Positions 8,854-18,105 of a DNA stretch of 64,000 nt are shown in pieces (position 1 is the stretch's first letter; the number at the start of each line of letters is the position of its first letter). The position numbers and the translations under genes are program-made. The notes beneath the pieces were generated by a model. It did not search any database, was not told where the DNA came from, and saw only the letters and a list, made by a program, of their open reading frames with translations. This DNA comes from CADEEL01 sp050246475 (lineage in GTDB: Bacteria > Pseudomonadota > Alphaproteobacteria > Caulobacterales > Aquidulcibacteraceae). The stretch lies in contig JBFWVZ010000003.1 of NCBI GenBank assembly GCA_050246475.1, positions 124,001 through 188,000 on the forward strand. The letters are read 5' to 3'.

Positions 8854-9645
8854 ATGGCAGAAAGGATTCATCCGACCGCGATCGTAGACAAGAGCGCGGA
8901 GGTTCACGCCGATGCGGAAGTGGGCCCCTGGTGCATGGTTGGCCCCAACGTCAAAATCGGCGCGCGCACCAAACTGATCGGGCATGTCTTTATCGAGAAG
9001 AACACGGCGCTCGGAGAAGATAACACGATCTATCCCTACGCCGTCGTCGGCGGCCCGCCGCAGGACATTTCCTATAAGGGCGAGGAAACCAACCTCGAGA
9101 TCGGGAACCGCAACACCATCCGCGAACACGCCACGCTCCATCGCGGCACTGTGCGCGGGCGCGGCGTGACGCGCATCGGCGACGATTGCTTCCTGATGAG
9201 CCAATCGCACGTCGCCCACGATTCGATTGTCGGCAACGGCGTCATCCTCGCGCAAGGCGCGACGCTCGGCGGCCACGTTCAGATGGGCGACTACGTGTTC
9301 ATGGGCGGGCTCGCCGCCGTCCACCAATACACACGTGTGGGCCGCTACTCCTTCATCGGCGGCCTTTCCGCGGTCGTGTCGGATGTCATCCCGTACGGCT
9401 CGGCGCTCGGCGTGCACGCGCACCTTGGCGGGCTGAACGTCATTGGCCTGAAGCGGCGCAATTTCTCCCGCGAGACCATCCACGATCTGCGCGCCGCCTA
9501 TCGCTTGCTTTTCGCCGAAGAGGGCACATTTCAGGAGCGCCTGGAGGACGCCGCCGAAGTGTACGCGGCGCGCCCGGAAGTGATGGAGATCATCGATTTT
9601 ATCCGCGCCGAGGCGAACCGTCCGCTCTGCATGCCCAGGGATTGA
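8854..9645 (+). CDS. lpxA: Acyl-ACP--UDP-N-acetylglucosamine O-acyltransferase
   Basis: First step of lipid A synthesis, a trimeric beta-helix acyltransferase. The sequence begins MAERIHPTAIVDKSA, continues with hexapeptide repeats, and has HATLHRGT and SHVAHDSIVGNG segments, where family catalytic and binding histidines lie. The C-terminal helical domain includes NVIGLKRRNFSRETI. ATG 8854 lies five bases after the fabZ stop and gives 263 aa, matching E. coli LpxA (262 aa). Confidence 0.95.
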   Translation: MAERIHPTAIVDKSAEVHADAEVGPWCMVGPNVKIGARTKLIGHVFIEKNTALGEDNTIYPYAVVGGPPQDISYKGEETNLEIGNRNTIREHATLHRGTVRGRGVTRIGDDCFLMSQSHVAHDSIVGNGVILAQGATLGGHVQMGDYVFMGGLAAVHQYTRVGRYSFIGGLSAVVSDVIPYGSALGVHAHLGGLNVIGLKRRNFSRETIHDLRAAYRLLFAEEGTFQERLEDAAEVYAARPEVMEIIDFIRAEANRPLCMPRD

Positions 9646-9646
9646 A

Positions 9647-10504
9647 ATGGCGCGCTGGCGCAAAATCGGGATCATCGCCGGCGGCGGCGATCTGCCGTTG
9701 GCGCTGTGCGAGCATTTCGCGGCGACCGGCCAGCCTTATTGGGTCGCGCGCGTCGAGCCATTCGCGGACGATGCGCTGAGCGCTCATCCCGGCGAAAGTT
9801 TCAACATCGGCAAGATGGGCGCGCGCATCGAAGCGCTGCGTGCGGCGGGCGTCGATGCGCTGACCATGGTGGGCATCGTCAAGCGCGCGGATCTTTCGCA
9901 GGTCGAGTTCGATGAGCATGGCGCGACGCTGTTGCCGAAACTTGCTGCGGCGGCGCGCTCGGGCGACGACGCGCTGCTGCGCGTGCTCGTCGAAGACTTG
10001 GAGGCGGCCGGTTTCACGGTGATTGGCGCAGAGGAAGCGCTTGCCGATTTGAAGATGGGCGCCGGCGCGCTCGGCAAGCACGCGCCAAACGCGGCGCATC
10101 GCGCAGATATCGCGAAAGCTGCGCTCGTCGCGGACGCATTGGGCAGTTGGGACGTCGGGCAGGCCGTCGCAGTGTGCGATGGGCTCGTGTTGGCCATCGA
10201 AGCGCAAGAAGGCACGGACGAAATGCTCGCTCGTGTCGCCGCGCTCGACGGCGTCGTGCGCGGATCGCGCGAAGCGCCGCGCGGCGTGTTGCTCAAGCGC
10301 CCGAAGACACTTCAGGAGCGGCGCGTCGATCTACCGACGATCGGCACGCGCACCGTTGAGAACGCTGCGACGGCGGGCCTTGCGGGGATCGCGCTTGAAG
10401 CAGGCGGCGCGCTCGTTCTGCGGCGGGAGGCGGTGATCGCCAAGGCCGACGAGTTTGGGCTCTTCGTGTATGGCTTCACGGCCGACGAGGCGAAGGCGCC
10501 GTGA
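9647..10504 (+). CDS. lpxI: UDP-2,3-diacylglucosamine diphosphatase LpxI
   Basis: Cleaves UMP from UDP-2,3-diacylglucosamine to give lipid X for LpxB. The LpxI family (formerly DUF1009) is the alphaproteobacterial replacement for LpxH. The start KIGIIAGGGDLPLALCEH, the GKMGARIEALRAAG segment and the C-terminal half rich in VEAQEGTDEM-like residues fit that family. The length (285 aa) and the position exactly between lpxA and lpxB support the call. Its stop overlaps the lpxB GTG start by 4 bp. Confidence 0.92.
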   Translation: MARWRKIGIIAGGGDLPLALCEHFAATGQPYWVARVEPFADDALSAHPGESFNIGKMGARIEALRAAGVDALTMVGIVKRADLSQVEFDEHGATLLPKLAAAARSGDDALLRVLVEDLEAAGFTVIGAEEALADLKMGAGALGKHAPNAAHRADIAKAALVADALGSWDVGQAVAVCDGLVLAIEAQEGTDEMLARVAALDGVVRGSREAPRGVLLKRPKTLQERRVDLPTIGTRTVENAATAGLAGIALEAGGALVLRREAVIAKADEFGLFVYGFTADEAKAP

Positions 10505-11637
10505 GATATTTCATCGTCGCGGCGGAAGCATCGGGCGATGTGCTGGGCGCCGATCTCATTCGCGCCTTGCGGACGCGTGATCCAGAGGCGGTCTTCGCGG
10601 GCGTTGGCGCCGCGCGCATGTCGGACGAGGGCGTCGCGAGCATCGTGGAAATCGCGAAGCTGTCGGTGCTCGGCATTGTCGATACATGGAAAGCCTATCC
10701 GCGCGCCGTGCGTGCCGCGGATGATACGGCGGCCGCGGCGGTTGAGTTCAAGCCCGATGTCGCGGTGCTGATCGATTCATGGGGCTTCACGATCCGTGTC
10801 GCGCAGCGCTTGCGGCGTATGCTGCCGGGTGTTCCGCTCGTCAAATATATCGGCCCGCAAGTCTGGGCCACCCGCCCCGAGCGCGCCAAGCAACTCGCAG
10901 AGACAGTCGATCACTTGATCTGCATGCACGATTTCGAAGTGCCGTTTTACGCGCCGCACGGGCTTGCGTGCACGGTCTGCGGCCATCCTGCGATTGGCCG
11001 CTATACGCCCGGAGACGGCGCCGGATTTCGCGCGCGTCACGGCATCAAAAACGATCAGCCTTTGTTGCTCGTGCTGCCCGGGAGCCGGCGTAGCGAAGTC
11101 CGGCGCATCGCGCCAACGCTGTGGGCCGCGGCGGAGCGGCTCCAAGCGCAGATCCCGGACTTGCGCGTGATGAGCGTCGCGGCGGGAAGCGTTGCGCCGC
11201 TCGTGCGTTTAGAGACACCGAGTTTTGTGAAGATCGTCGCCGAGGATGAAAAGGACGACGCCTTCGCCGCCGCGACCGCCGCGATCGCATGCTCCGGGAC
11301 GGTGACGACGGAGGTCGCGCTGCAAGGCGCGCCGATCATCGCGGGCTATCGAGTCGGCTGGTTTACGTGGGTTTTGGCGCGGCTCTTCTTCTACCGCGCC
11401 CCGTTCATGACGTTGCTCAACGTGGCGGCCCAACGCGAAGTCGCGCCGGAATTCATCCAGACACGCTTCACGGCGGAGATCGTCGCCGCCGCGGCTGCGC
11501 CTCTGTTGACCGACGCAACAGTCCGCGCCGCGCAAGTCGATGCGCAGAATGAGGCGCTGCAGAAAATGGGCCGGGGCGGGCGGCCCGCGTCGGAAATCGC
11601 GGCCGACGCGGTGATGCAAGCGCTCCGTCGCGCTTAG
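10501..11637 (+). CDS. lpxB: Lipid-A-disaccharide synthase
   Basis: GT19 glycosyltransferase that joins UDP-2,3-diacylglucosamine and lipid X into the tetra-acyl disaccharide at the inner membrane. AAEASGDVLGADLI at the N-terminus, KYIGPQVWATRPERAKQ, LVLPGSRRSEV and ACSGTVTTEVALQGAP are family segments. It starts at a GTG overlapping the lpxI stop. Length 378 aa is typical. It closes the + strand lipid A block and is convergent with gltA, with no gap between the stops. Confidence 0.95.
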   Translation: MRYFIVAAEASGDVLGADLIRALRTRDPEAVFAGVGAARMSDEGVASIVEIAKLSVLGIVDTWKAYPRAVRAADDTAAAAVEFKPDVAVLIDSWGFTIRVAQRLRRMLPGVPLVKYIGPQVWATRPERAKQLAETVDHLICMHDFEVPFYAPHGLACTVCGHPAIGRYTPGDGAGFRARHGIKNDQPLLLVLPGSRRSEVRRIAPTLWAAAERLQAQIPDLRVMSVAAGSVAPLVRLETPSFVKIVAEDEKDDAFAAATAAIACSGTVTTEVALQGAPIIAGYRVGWFTWVLARLFFYRAPFMTLLNVAAQREVAPEFIQTRFTAEIVAAAAAPLLTDATVRAAQVDAQNEALQKMGRGGRPASEIAADAVMQALRRA

Positions 11638-12945
11638 CTATTTGCGCTGCGCGGCGGGAACGAAATCGCGTTGCGCCGCGCCGGTATAAATCTGGCGCGG
11701 ACGCCCAATCTTTTGCGACGGGTCCTCCATCATCTCGGTCCACTGCGCGATCCAGCCGACAGTGCGCGCCACCGCGAAGAGAACGGTGAACATCGACATC
11801 GGGAAGCCCATGGCCCTGAGTGTGATGCCGGAATAGAAATCGATGTTCGGATAGAGCTTACGCTTCACGAAATACTCGTCGCCGAGCGCGATCTTCTCCA
11901 GCTCCATCGCAACCTTGAGAAGCGGATCGTCCTCGGCGCCGACTTCCTTCAGAACCTGGTGGCAGAGCTTCTGCATCGCCGTCGCGCGCGGATCGTAATT
12001 CTTATAGACGCGGTGCCCGAAGCCCATGAGGCGCACGTCGTCGTTCGGGTCTTTCACGCGCTTGATGAAGTTCGGAATATTATCGACCGTGCCGATCTCT
12101 TCGAGCATGCGGAGCGCGGCTTCGTTCGCGCCGCCATGCGCGGGGCCCCAGAGGCACGCAATGCCTGAGGCGATGCAGGCGAACGGATTGGCGCCGGAGG
12201 AGCCCGCGAGACGAACGGTGGAGGTCGATGCGTTCTGTTCGTGATCGGCGTGGAGGATGAAGAATACATCCATCGCGCGCGCGAGGACCGGATTCACCTT
12301 GTAGTCCTCGGCCGGCACGGCGAAGCACATGCGCAGGAAGTTCGACGCGTAGTCGAGTTCGTTGCGCGGGCTCACAAAAGGCTGCCCGATCGTGTACTTG
12401 AACGCCCGCGCCGCGATCGTCGGCATTTTCGCGATCATGCGGTGGCTGGCGATCATACGCTGGCGCGGATCGTCGATATCGGTGCTGTCGTGATAGAAGG
12501 CCGCCAACGCCCCGACTGTGCCCACCATCACTGCCATCGGATGCGCGTCGCGCCGGAAACCTTCAAAGAACCGATCGAACTGCGCATGCAGCATCGTGTG
12601 ATAAGTGATCGCTTTCTCGAAGCGCACATATTCCTGTTTGCTGGGCAGTTCGCCGTGCAGAAGGAGGTAGCAGACCTCCATGAAATTCGAATGCTCGGCG
12701 AGCTGATCGATCGGATAGCCGCGATAGAGGAGAACGCCCTCATCGCCGTCGATATAGGTGATCTGGCTTTCGCAGCTGGCGGTGGACGTAAAGCCTGGAT
12801 CGTAGGTGAAGACGCCGCCTTCGCCGTAGAGCTTTCTGATATCGACGACGTCGGGGCCTACGGCGCCGGAATAAACTGGCAATTCGATCTGCTTGTTGTT
12901 GACGATGAGCCGCGCCTCGCCGTTCTTCTTCACTTTCGAGTCCAT
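11638..12945 (-). CDS. gltA: Citrate synthase
   Basis: Condenses oxaloacetate and acetyl-CoA at the entry to the TCA cycle. The hexameric type II pattern is clear: a short N-terminal domain (LIVNNKQIELPVYSG), GYPIDQLAEHSNFMEVCYLLL, the His-containing HADHEQNASTST segment and GFGHRVYKNYDPRA. The start at MDSKVKKNG (435 aa) is chosen over an upstream ATG that adds 13 Arg/Cys-rich residues unlike the family. It sits 35 bp after gltX on the same strand. The two are commonly adjacent in alphaproteobacteria. Confidence 0.95.
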   Translation of the reverse strand: MDSKVKKNGEARLIVNNKQIELPVYSGAVGPDVVDIRKLYGEGGVFTYDPGFTSTASCESQITYIDGDEGVLLYRGYPIDQLAEHSNFMEVCYLLLHGELPSKQEYVRFEKAITYHTMLHAQFDRFFEGFRRDAHPMAVMVGTVGALAAFYHDSTDIDDPRQRMIASHRMIAKMPTIAARAFKYTIGQPFVSPRNELDYASNFLRMCFAVPAEDYKVNPVLARAMDVFFILHADHEQNASTSTVRLAGSSGANPFACIASGIACLWGPAHGGANEAALRMLEEIGTVDNIPNFIKRVKDPNDDVRLMGFGHRVYKNYDPRATAMQKLCHQVLKEVGAEDDPLLKVAMELEKIALGDEYFVKRKLYPNIDFYSGITLRAMGFPMSMFTVLFAVARTVGWIAQWTEMMEDPSQKIGRPRQIYTGAAQRDFVPAAQRK

Positions 12946-12980
12946 CGTCTGCTCCAGCCCCGCGCATCCGCGCGGACACA

Positions 12981-14369
12981 TCAAGGATTCCGATCCGCCA
13001 ATCGCGCGAGCGTTTCTTCGCGCCCCAGAATTTCAAGCGTCTGCCCAAGGTCCGGCGCGGGCGCTCCGCCCGTCAGCACGGCGCGAAGCGGCGGGCCGAT
13101 CTTGCCCAACCCAACGTCCTCGGCGGCTGCGAACGCTTTGAGCTCGGCGGCCAGCGAGGCCGCGTCCCAGCGCGAAAATCCTGCCAAGCGTGCGCTCAAG
13201 CGCCCCAGCCGTTCCGACGCGCCGTCACTGACCAGTTTTTGCGCTGCATCGTCAAGTTCGATTGGCCGATTTCGTAGGAAAAAGAAGGACATTTCCGCGA
13301 GTTCCGCGATTGTTTTGCCGCGCTGCTTTAAGATGGGCATCGCGGCCGCCAATTTCAGCTTCTGCGCCTCGGTGACGGTCCAGTTCTTGTTGGCCGCGAT
13401 GAAGGCGAGCGTGAGCTGAGCGAGGCGCGCATCGTCCGCCAAACGGATGAAGTGCGCGTTGACGTTGGCGAGCTTTTCGAAGTCGAGCCGGGCGGGTGAG
13501 CGCACCACGCGCGCGAGATCGAATACCTTCGCTGCTTCTTCGAGGGAGAGGATATCGTCGTGGCCCGGGCTCCAGCCCAAGCGGATGAGATAGGCCGCCA
13601 GCCCTTCAGGAAGGTAGCCCAGATCGCGATAGGCTTCGACGCCGAGATCGCCGTGGCGTTTAGAGAGTTTCGCTCCGTCTGGCCCATGAATGAGCGGCAC
13701 ATGCGCAAACGCGGGCCCGCTCCACTCCATCGCGCGATAGATAGCGATCTGGCGTGCGGCGTTGGTCAGGTGATCGTCGCCGCGGATGACGTGCGTCACG
13801 CCCATGTCGTGATCGTCCACGACGACGGCGAGCATGTATGTCGGCGTGCCGTCCGCGCGCAGGAGAACGAGATCGTCGATGTCGCGCGCTTTGATGCGCA
13901 CATCGCCCTGGACGAGATCGCCGTTGACGATCTCGCCTTCGTCCGGGGCCTTCAAGCGGATGACGAAGGGTCGGTCCGTCGCCGGGATGTCGCCGCTGCG
14001 CCACGGCGAACGCAGCGCGCGGCCCTCCGCGTGCGCTTCGGCGCGCAGCTGCTCGACCTCTTCAGGCGTGGCGTAGCAGCGGAAGGCCGTGCCGCGCTTC
14101 ACCATCTCGTAAGCGGCCTCGGCGTGGCGCGAGGCGCGCGCGAATTGGAAAATGGGCGGCTTGTCGGGCGTGAGCCCGAGCCACGTCATCCCATCGATGA
14201 TCGCGTCGATTGCTTCTTGGGTGGAGCGCTGGCGGTCCGTATCCTCGATGCGCAGGAGATAGCGCCCGCCGTGGCGGCGCGCGAAAAGCCAGTTGAACAG
14301 CGCCGTGCGGGCGCCGCCAATATGCAGGAAGCCGGTCGGCGACGGGGCGAAACGGGTGACGACGCTCAT
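12981..14369 (-). CDS. gltX: Glutamate--tRNA ligase
   Basis: Class Ic aminoacyl-tRNA synthetase that charges tRNA-Glu (and, in many alphaproteobacteria, tRNA-Gln for later amidation). FAPSPTGFLHIGGARTALFN carries the HIGH-type motif and DGAKLSKRHG the KMSKS-type motif. The 462-aa length is normal. The start at MSVVTRFAPSPTG follows the family; the further upstream ATG is not supported. Its start codon overlaps head-to-head by 2 bp with the proposed comEC start on the other strand. Confidence 0.94.
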   Translation of the reverse strand: MSVVTRFAPSPTGFLHIGGARTALFNWLFARRHGGRYLLRIEDTDRQRSTQEAIDAIIDGMTWLGLTPDKPPIFQFARASRHAEAAYEMVKRGTAFRCYATPEEVEQLRAEAHAEGRALRSPWRSGDIPATDRPFVIRLKAPDEGEIVNGDLVQGDVRIKARDIDDLVLLRADGTPTYMLAVVVDDHDMGVTHVIRGDDHLTNAARQIAIYRAMEWSGPAFAHVPLIHGPDGAKLSKRHGDLGVEAYRDLGYLPEGLAAYLIRLGWSPGHDDILSLEEAAKVFDLARVVRSPARLDFEKLANVNAHFIRLADDARLAQLTLAFIAANKNWTVTEAQKLKLAAAMPILKQRGKTIAELAEMSFFFLRNRPIELDDAAQKLVSDGASERLGRLSARLAGFSRWDAASLAAELKAFAAAEDVGLGKIGPPLRAVLTGGAPAPDLGQTLEILGREETLARLADRNP

Positions 14370-16566
14370 GGGGCGGGCGGGACGGGCCTTCGGGATTCGG
14401 AACGGCGCGGGGGATAGCACGCCCGCCGCGGGCGCGCCTAATGGCGCGGTCGCACTTCTGGCGGGCCTGTGGGCGGCTCAGCGGGCGCGTTGGGTTCTCT
14501 GGCTGCCGGTCGCCGCGATCGCCGGCGCCGCGGCTTGGCTCACGGCCCCAGAGACGCCGCCTGCGTGGATAGCGCCGGGCGCGCTTGTCGCGGGCGCGCT
14601 CCTGGGCGCCGCCGTCGCGATTTGGCCGCGGCCCGCGCGCCGCCAAGCCTTCGAGTTCGCGCGCGCCCTGATCGCGGGCCTTTGTGCGATCGCCGCCTTT
14701 GCCGGGTTGGGCGCATGCGCGGCGCAGCTGCGAACAGCTTTTATGGGCCAGGCGCCGCTGGCTGGAGAGATCGGCCCGGTGCTCGTCGAAGGCTGGGTGG
14801 AGGAGGTGGAGATTGGCACGCCGCGCACACGCATGCGGCTCCTCGTCCACAGCATCGAAGGCGTGCCGGCGCCGCCGCGCTATGTGCGTGTCTCCAGCCC
14901 GGGCGTGCGCGCTTTTTCGGCGGGACGCGCGATCCGCTGCCGTGCGGTGCTGCGCGCGCCGGATGGGCCGCTCGCACCGGGCGCATACGATTTCGCTCGC
15001 CGCGCCTTCTTCGAACGCCTGGGCGCGACCGGCTTCACGCTGGGGCGCTGCCGCCCCGTGCTGCTGCCCCCGCCTTCTTGGTTCGACGCCGCGATGCTGC
15101 GCCTCGCCGCGATCCGCGCCGATTTAGCCGAAACGATCCATAACGCGTCGCCCGGCCCGGGAGGGGCGGTTGCGGCATCGCTCATCGTCGGGGATCGCAG
15201 TCTCATCGCCGAGGAGGTCAACGTCGATTTGCGCGATTCTGGATTGGGGCATATATTGTCCGTATCCGGATTGCATATGGGCGTCGTCGGCGGGCTGACG
15301 TTCGCCGCGTTCACCGGGTTCTTTGCGCTGATCGCGCCGCTGGCGCTGCGCTTTTCCGTCAAGAAGCTGGCCGCGATCGGCGCACTCACCGTGCTCTCGA
15401 TCTACCTTGTCATATCCGGCGCCAGCGTGCCGGCGATCCGCGCGTATGTGATGGCCGCTGTCGCGTTCGGCGCCATTCTTGTGGACCGACCCGCGATCTC
15501 CATGCGGGGCCTCGTGCTCGCCGCGCTCATCATCGTGCTTGCGTTTCCGGAATCCGTGCTGGAGCCGGGCTTTCAGATGTCGTTCGCTGCCACCGCCGCG
15601 CTGGTGGCGGCATTTGAGGTCGCCCAGCGCGATCCATCGGAGGCGCGGCTGCCCACGCCGGGTCCGCTCGTCGGCGGATTACAGATGCTGGGCCGCGGGA
15701 TCGGCGGCGTCCTGCTCATCAGCTTCGTGGCGGGGCTCGCGACCGATCCCTTCGCCCTTTACCATTTTCAGCGTTTCGCCGTTTACGGTTTGCCGGCCAA
15801 TCTCGTCGCCGCCCCGCTGGTTTCGTTCGTGATCGCGCCGGCGGCGGCGCTTGCCGCGCTGGCGGCGCCGTTTGGCTTGGCCGAATGGCCGCTGCAGATC
15901 ATGGCGTCGGCGTGCGATTTTCTCGTCGGCATCGGGCGCGCCTTCGCCGACCGGCCAGAAGCGGTGCACGCATTGCCGCGCCCCAGCGACGTCTCGTTTC
16001 TGGCCGCGGTCGCCGCGATCCTTTGGGGCTGCCTCTGGAGCGGCGCGCTGCGCTGGGGCGCCGTGCCGTTCCTCGCCTTCGCCGCCACACTCTACGCGAC
16101 AACGGAGAGGCCGATCCTCTTCTTCGACGGCGAACTCCGCGCGGTCCTGGCGCGCGACGAAACAAACGACTGGATCCTCATCCGTCCCCACGGGCGCTCC
16201 ACCTTTGCGCGCGATCGGCTGGCTGCGATGGCCGGCATTGCGCCATCCAATGCAGAGCGGCTAGCGCAGCCGGAGGAGTGCAGCGAAGATCTTTGCCTCT
16301 GGCGGAGCCCGCGCGGCCAGCGACTTGCCGTTGCGCTGAGCGATGAAGGTGCGCGCGATCCGCGCCTCGCGGGCGCGCTCATTCTAACGCGCGAGTCAGC
16401 GGCTCCGCGCACGGTCGTCACGCCAAGGCTTTTGATCGACGCGCGCGACCTCGCGGAACACGGCGGCGGCTACGTGGTCGAAACACCGCGCGGCCTTGCA
16501 GTGACACGCGTGCGGACGCATGCGCAGGCGCGGCCCTGGATCGCGCCTATGGCGCTGGCTGACTAA
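14368..16566 (+). CDS. ComEC/Rec2 family membrane protein
   Basis: Polytopic inner-membrane protein of the competence family, which in naturally transformable bacteria forms the DNA-uptake channel. The signature SGLGHILSVSGLHMGVVGG lies near residues 289-307, inside the Competence domain. An N-terminal DUF4131-type region precedes it, and a C-terminal tail (about 585-732) lacks the clear HxHxDH motif of a full metallo-beta-lactamase domain. Start ATG 14368 overlaps gltX's start on the opposite strand; a later GTG is possible. Whether it works in DNA uptake cannot be told from sequence. Confidence 0.82.
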   Translation: MGRAGRAFGIRNGAGDSTPAAGAPNGAVALLAGLWAAQRARWVLWLPVAAIAGAAAWLTAPETPPAWIAPGALVAGALLGAAVAIWPRPARRQAFEFARALIAGLCAIAAFAGLGACAAQLRTAFMGQAPLAGEIGPVLVEGWVEEVEIGTPRTRMRLLVHSIEGVPAPPRYVRVSSPGVRAFSAGRAIRCRAVLRAPDGPLAPGAYDFARRAFFERLGATGFTLGRCRPVLLPPPSWFDAAMLRLAAIRADLAETIHNASPGPGGAVAASLIVGDRSLIAEEVNVDLRDSGLGHILSVSGLHMGVVGGLTFAAFTGFFALIAPLALRFSVKKLAAIGALTVLSIYLVISGASVPAIRAYVMAAVAFGAILVDRPAISMRGLVLAALIIVLAFPESVLEPGFQMSFAATAALVAAFEVAQRDPSEARLPTPGPLVGGLQMLGRGIGGVLLISFVAGLATDPFALYHFQRFAVYGLPANLVAAPLVSFVIAPAAALAALAAPFGLAEWPLQIMASACDFLVGIGRAFADRPEAVHALPRPSDVSFLAAVAAILWGCLWSGALRWGAVPFLAFAATLYATTERPILFFDGELRAVLARDETNDWILIRPHGRSTFARDRLAAMAGIAPSNAERLAQPEECSEDLCLWRSPRGQRLAVALSDEGARDPRLAGALILTRESAAPRTVVTPRLLIDARDLAEHGGGYVVETPRGLAVTRVRTHAQARPWIAPMALAD

Positions 16567-17255
16567 TTGTACTTGCGGATAAGCGCGACGAGCTTGCCCT
16601 GGATGCGCACACGGTCCGGCCCAAAGATACGCGTCTCGTAGGCTGGGTTCGCCGCCTCGAGCGCGATGGAGTTCCCGCGCTTGCGCAGGCGCTTCAATGT
16701 CGCTTCCTCATCGTCGATCAGCGCCACGACGATGTCCCCGCTCGTCGCAGTGTCGCCGCGGCGGATGATGACGTGATCGCCTTCGAGGATGCCGGCGTTG
16801 ATCATGGAATCGCCGCGCACTTCGAGCGCGAAGCACAGGTTCGCGTCAGAGAACTCGGCCGGCGCGGAAACGCGGCCGATCTCGCTTTGGATCGCTTCTA
16901 TGGGCGCCCCGGCCGCGATGCGGCCGAGCACGGGGATTTCATATGAGCCCCCGCCGCCGTTGGCGGCTTGGCGTGTTTCGGCCTGCACGACGGCCGGGCG
17001 GAAACCGGCGCGCCCGCGCGGCGGCGCAGAGGGCGTTGCGGAATCGGGGAGCTTGAGCACTTCCAGCGCCCGCGCGCGGTGAGGCAGGCGGCGCAGGAAG
17101 CCGCGCTCTTCAAGGGCGGTGATGAGGCGGTGAATGCCGGATTTCGACGCCAGATCGAGCGCCTCCTTCATCTCATCGAAGGAGGGGGAGACGCCCGTCT
17201 CCTTGATCCGTTCATGGATGTAGAGGAGCAGCTCTTTTTGTTTCGCTGTCAGCAT
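16563..17255 (-). CDS. lexA: LexA repressor
   Basis: SOS repressor that self-cleaves when RecA filaments form. The N-terminal winged helix (MLTAKQKELLLYIHERIK ... SKSGIHRLITALEERGFLRR) is followed by the cleavage segment RIAAGAPIEA (Ala-Gly bond), the nucleophile in EVRGDSMINAG and the Lys in DEEATLKRL. Length 230 aa matches alphaproteobacterial LexA. A perfect GTTC-N7-GTTC operator lies 36 bp upstream of the start, consistent with autoregulation. It ends convergently with the comEC-like gene and follows trpC on the same strand. Confidence 0.96.
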   Translation of the reverse strand: MLTAKQKELLLYIHERIKETGVSPSFDEMKEALDLASKSGIHRLITALEERGFLRRLPHRARALEVLKLPDSATPSAPPRGRAGFRPAVVQAETRQAANGGGGSYEIPVLGRIAAGAPIEAIQSEIGRVSAPAEFSDANLCFALEVRGDSMINAGILEGDHVIIRRGDTATSGDIVVALIDDEEATLKRLRKRGNSIALEAANPAYETRIFGPDRVRIQGKLVALIRKYN

Positions 17256-17291
17256 CTGCCTGCCAGACCAAAGAGTGAACGTGTTTGAGTT

Positions 17292-17306
17292 GTTCTATGT
17301 CCGTTC
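17292..17306 (-). promoter_or_regulatory. LexA (SOS) operator of lexA
   Basis: GTTC at 17292-17295, seven bases, then GTTC at 17303-17306: the direct-repeat LexA box known for alphaproteobacteria (GAAC-N7-GAAC when read on the gene's strand). It lies 36 bp upstream of the lexA start codon and 11 bp past the trpC stop. Confidence 0.85.
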
Positions 17307-17316
17307 ACGGTCCGGG

Positions 17317-18105
17317 TCAAGAATTTTGCGTTCCTGTCATCAACGCACGCGTCGCGTTCGCCACATCTTGCTGACGCATCAGGGATTCTCCGACGAGCAC
17401 GGCCTTCGCGCCAGCGCGCGCGACGCGCGCGACATCGGCGTGCGTGAACAAGCCTGATTCCGCGACCAGCATGCGATCGTTCGGAATCATCGGCGCCAAG
17501 CGCTCCGTCGTTTCAAGTTTCGTCTCGAAGGTGCGCAGATCGCGGTTGTTCACGCCGATGAGTGTCGCGTCGAGGCGGAGTGCGCGTTCAAGTTCGGCCT
17601 CGTCGTGGCACTCGACGAGCGCATCCATGCCGAACCGTTGCGGTTCCAAAACAAGATCGCGCGCGAGCGCGTCGTCCACGCACGCCATGATGACGAGAAT
17701 GGCGTCGGCGCCCAAGGCGCGGCTCTCGGCGATCTGCCAGGGATCGATCATGAAATCCTTGCGCAGCGTGGGCAGCGTGCATGCGCTGCGTGCGCCGGCG
17801 AGGTAGGAATCGTCGCCTTGAAAGCTCGGCGTGTCCGTCAGCACCGAGAGACACGTCGCGCCGCCTTCGGCGTAGGCGCGCGCGAGCGCGGGCGGATCGA
17901 AATCGGCGCGGATGAGGCCCTTGGAGGGGCTGGCTTTCTTGATTTCCGCGATGAGCGCGACGCCTTGGGCGCGTTCGATGGCGGCGGCGAAGCCGCGCGG
18001 CGGGGATTGGGCGGCCGCTTCGGCGTCGAGGTTAGGGCGCGCGCGTTTGCGCTGCGCGACTTCCTCGCGCTTGTAGGCGACGATCCTTGTGAGCGTGTCG
18101 CTCAT
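17317..18105 (-). CDS. trpC: Indole-3-glycerol phosphate synthase
   Basis: TIM-barrel enzyme of tryptophan synthesis that closes the indole ring. YKREEVAQRKR at the N-terminus, LIAEIKKASPSKGLIR (catalytic Lys), GVNNRDLRTFE and VAESGLFTHADVARVARAG are diagnostic. The ATG at 18105 overlaps the trpD stop by 4 bp, giving 262 aa; a longer frame upstream runs antisense-like through trpD and is ignored. Transcribed with trpG and trpD. lexA follows directly, an order also known from other alphaproteobacteria. Confidence 0.95.
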   Translation of the reverse strand: MSDTLTRIVAYKREEVAQRKRARPNLDAEAAAQSPPRGFAAAIERAQGVALIAEIKKASPSKGLIRADFDPPALARAYAEGGATCLSVLTDTPSFQGDDSYLAGARSACTLPTLRKDFMIDPWQIAESRALGADAILVIMACVDDALARDLVLEPQRFGMDALVECHDEAELERALRLDATLIGVNNRDLRTFETKLETTERLAPMIPNDRMLVAESGLFTHADVARVARAGAKAVLVGESLMRQQDVANATRALMTGTQNS

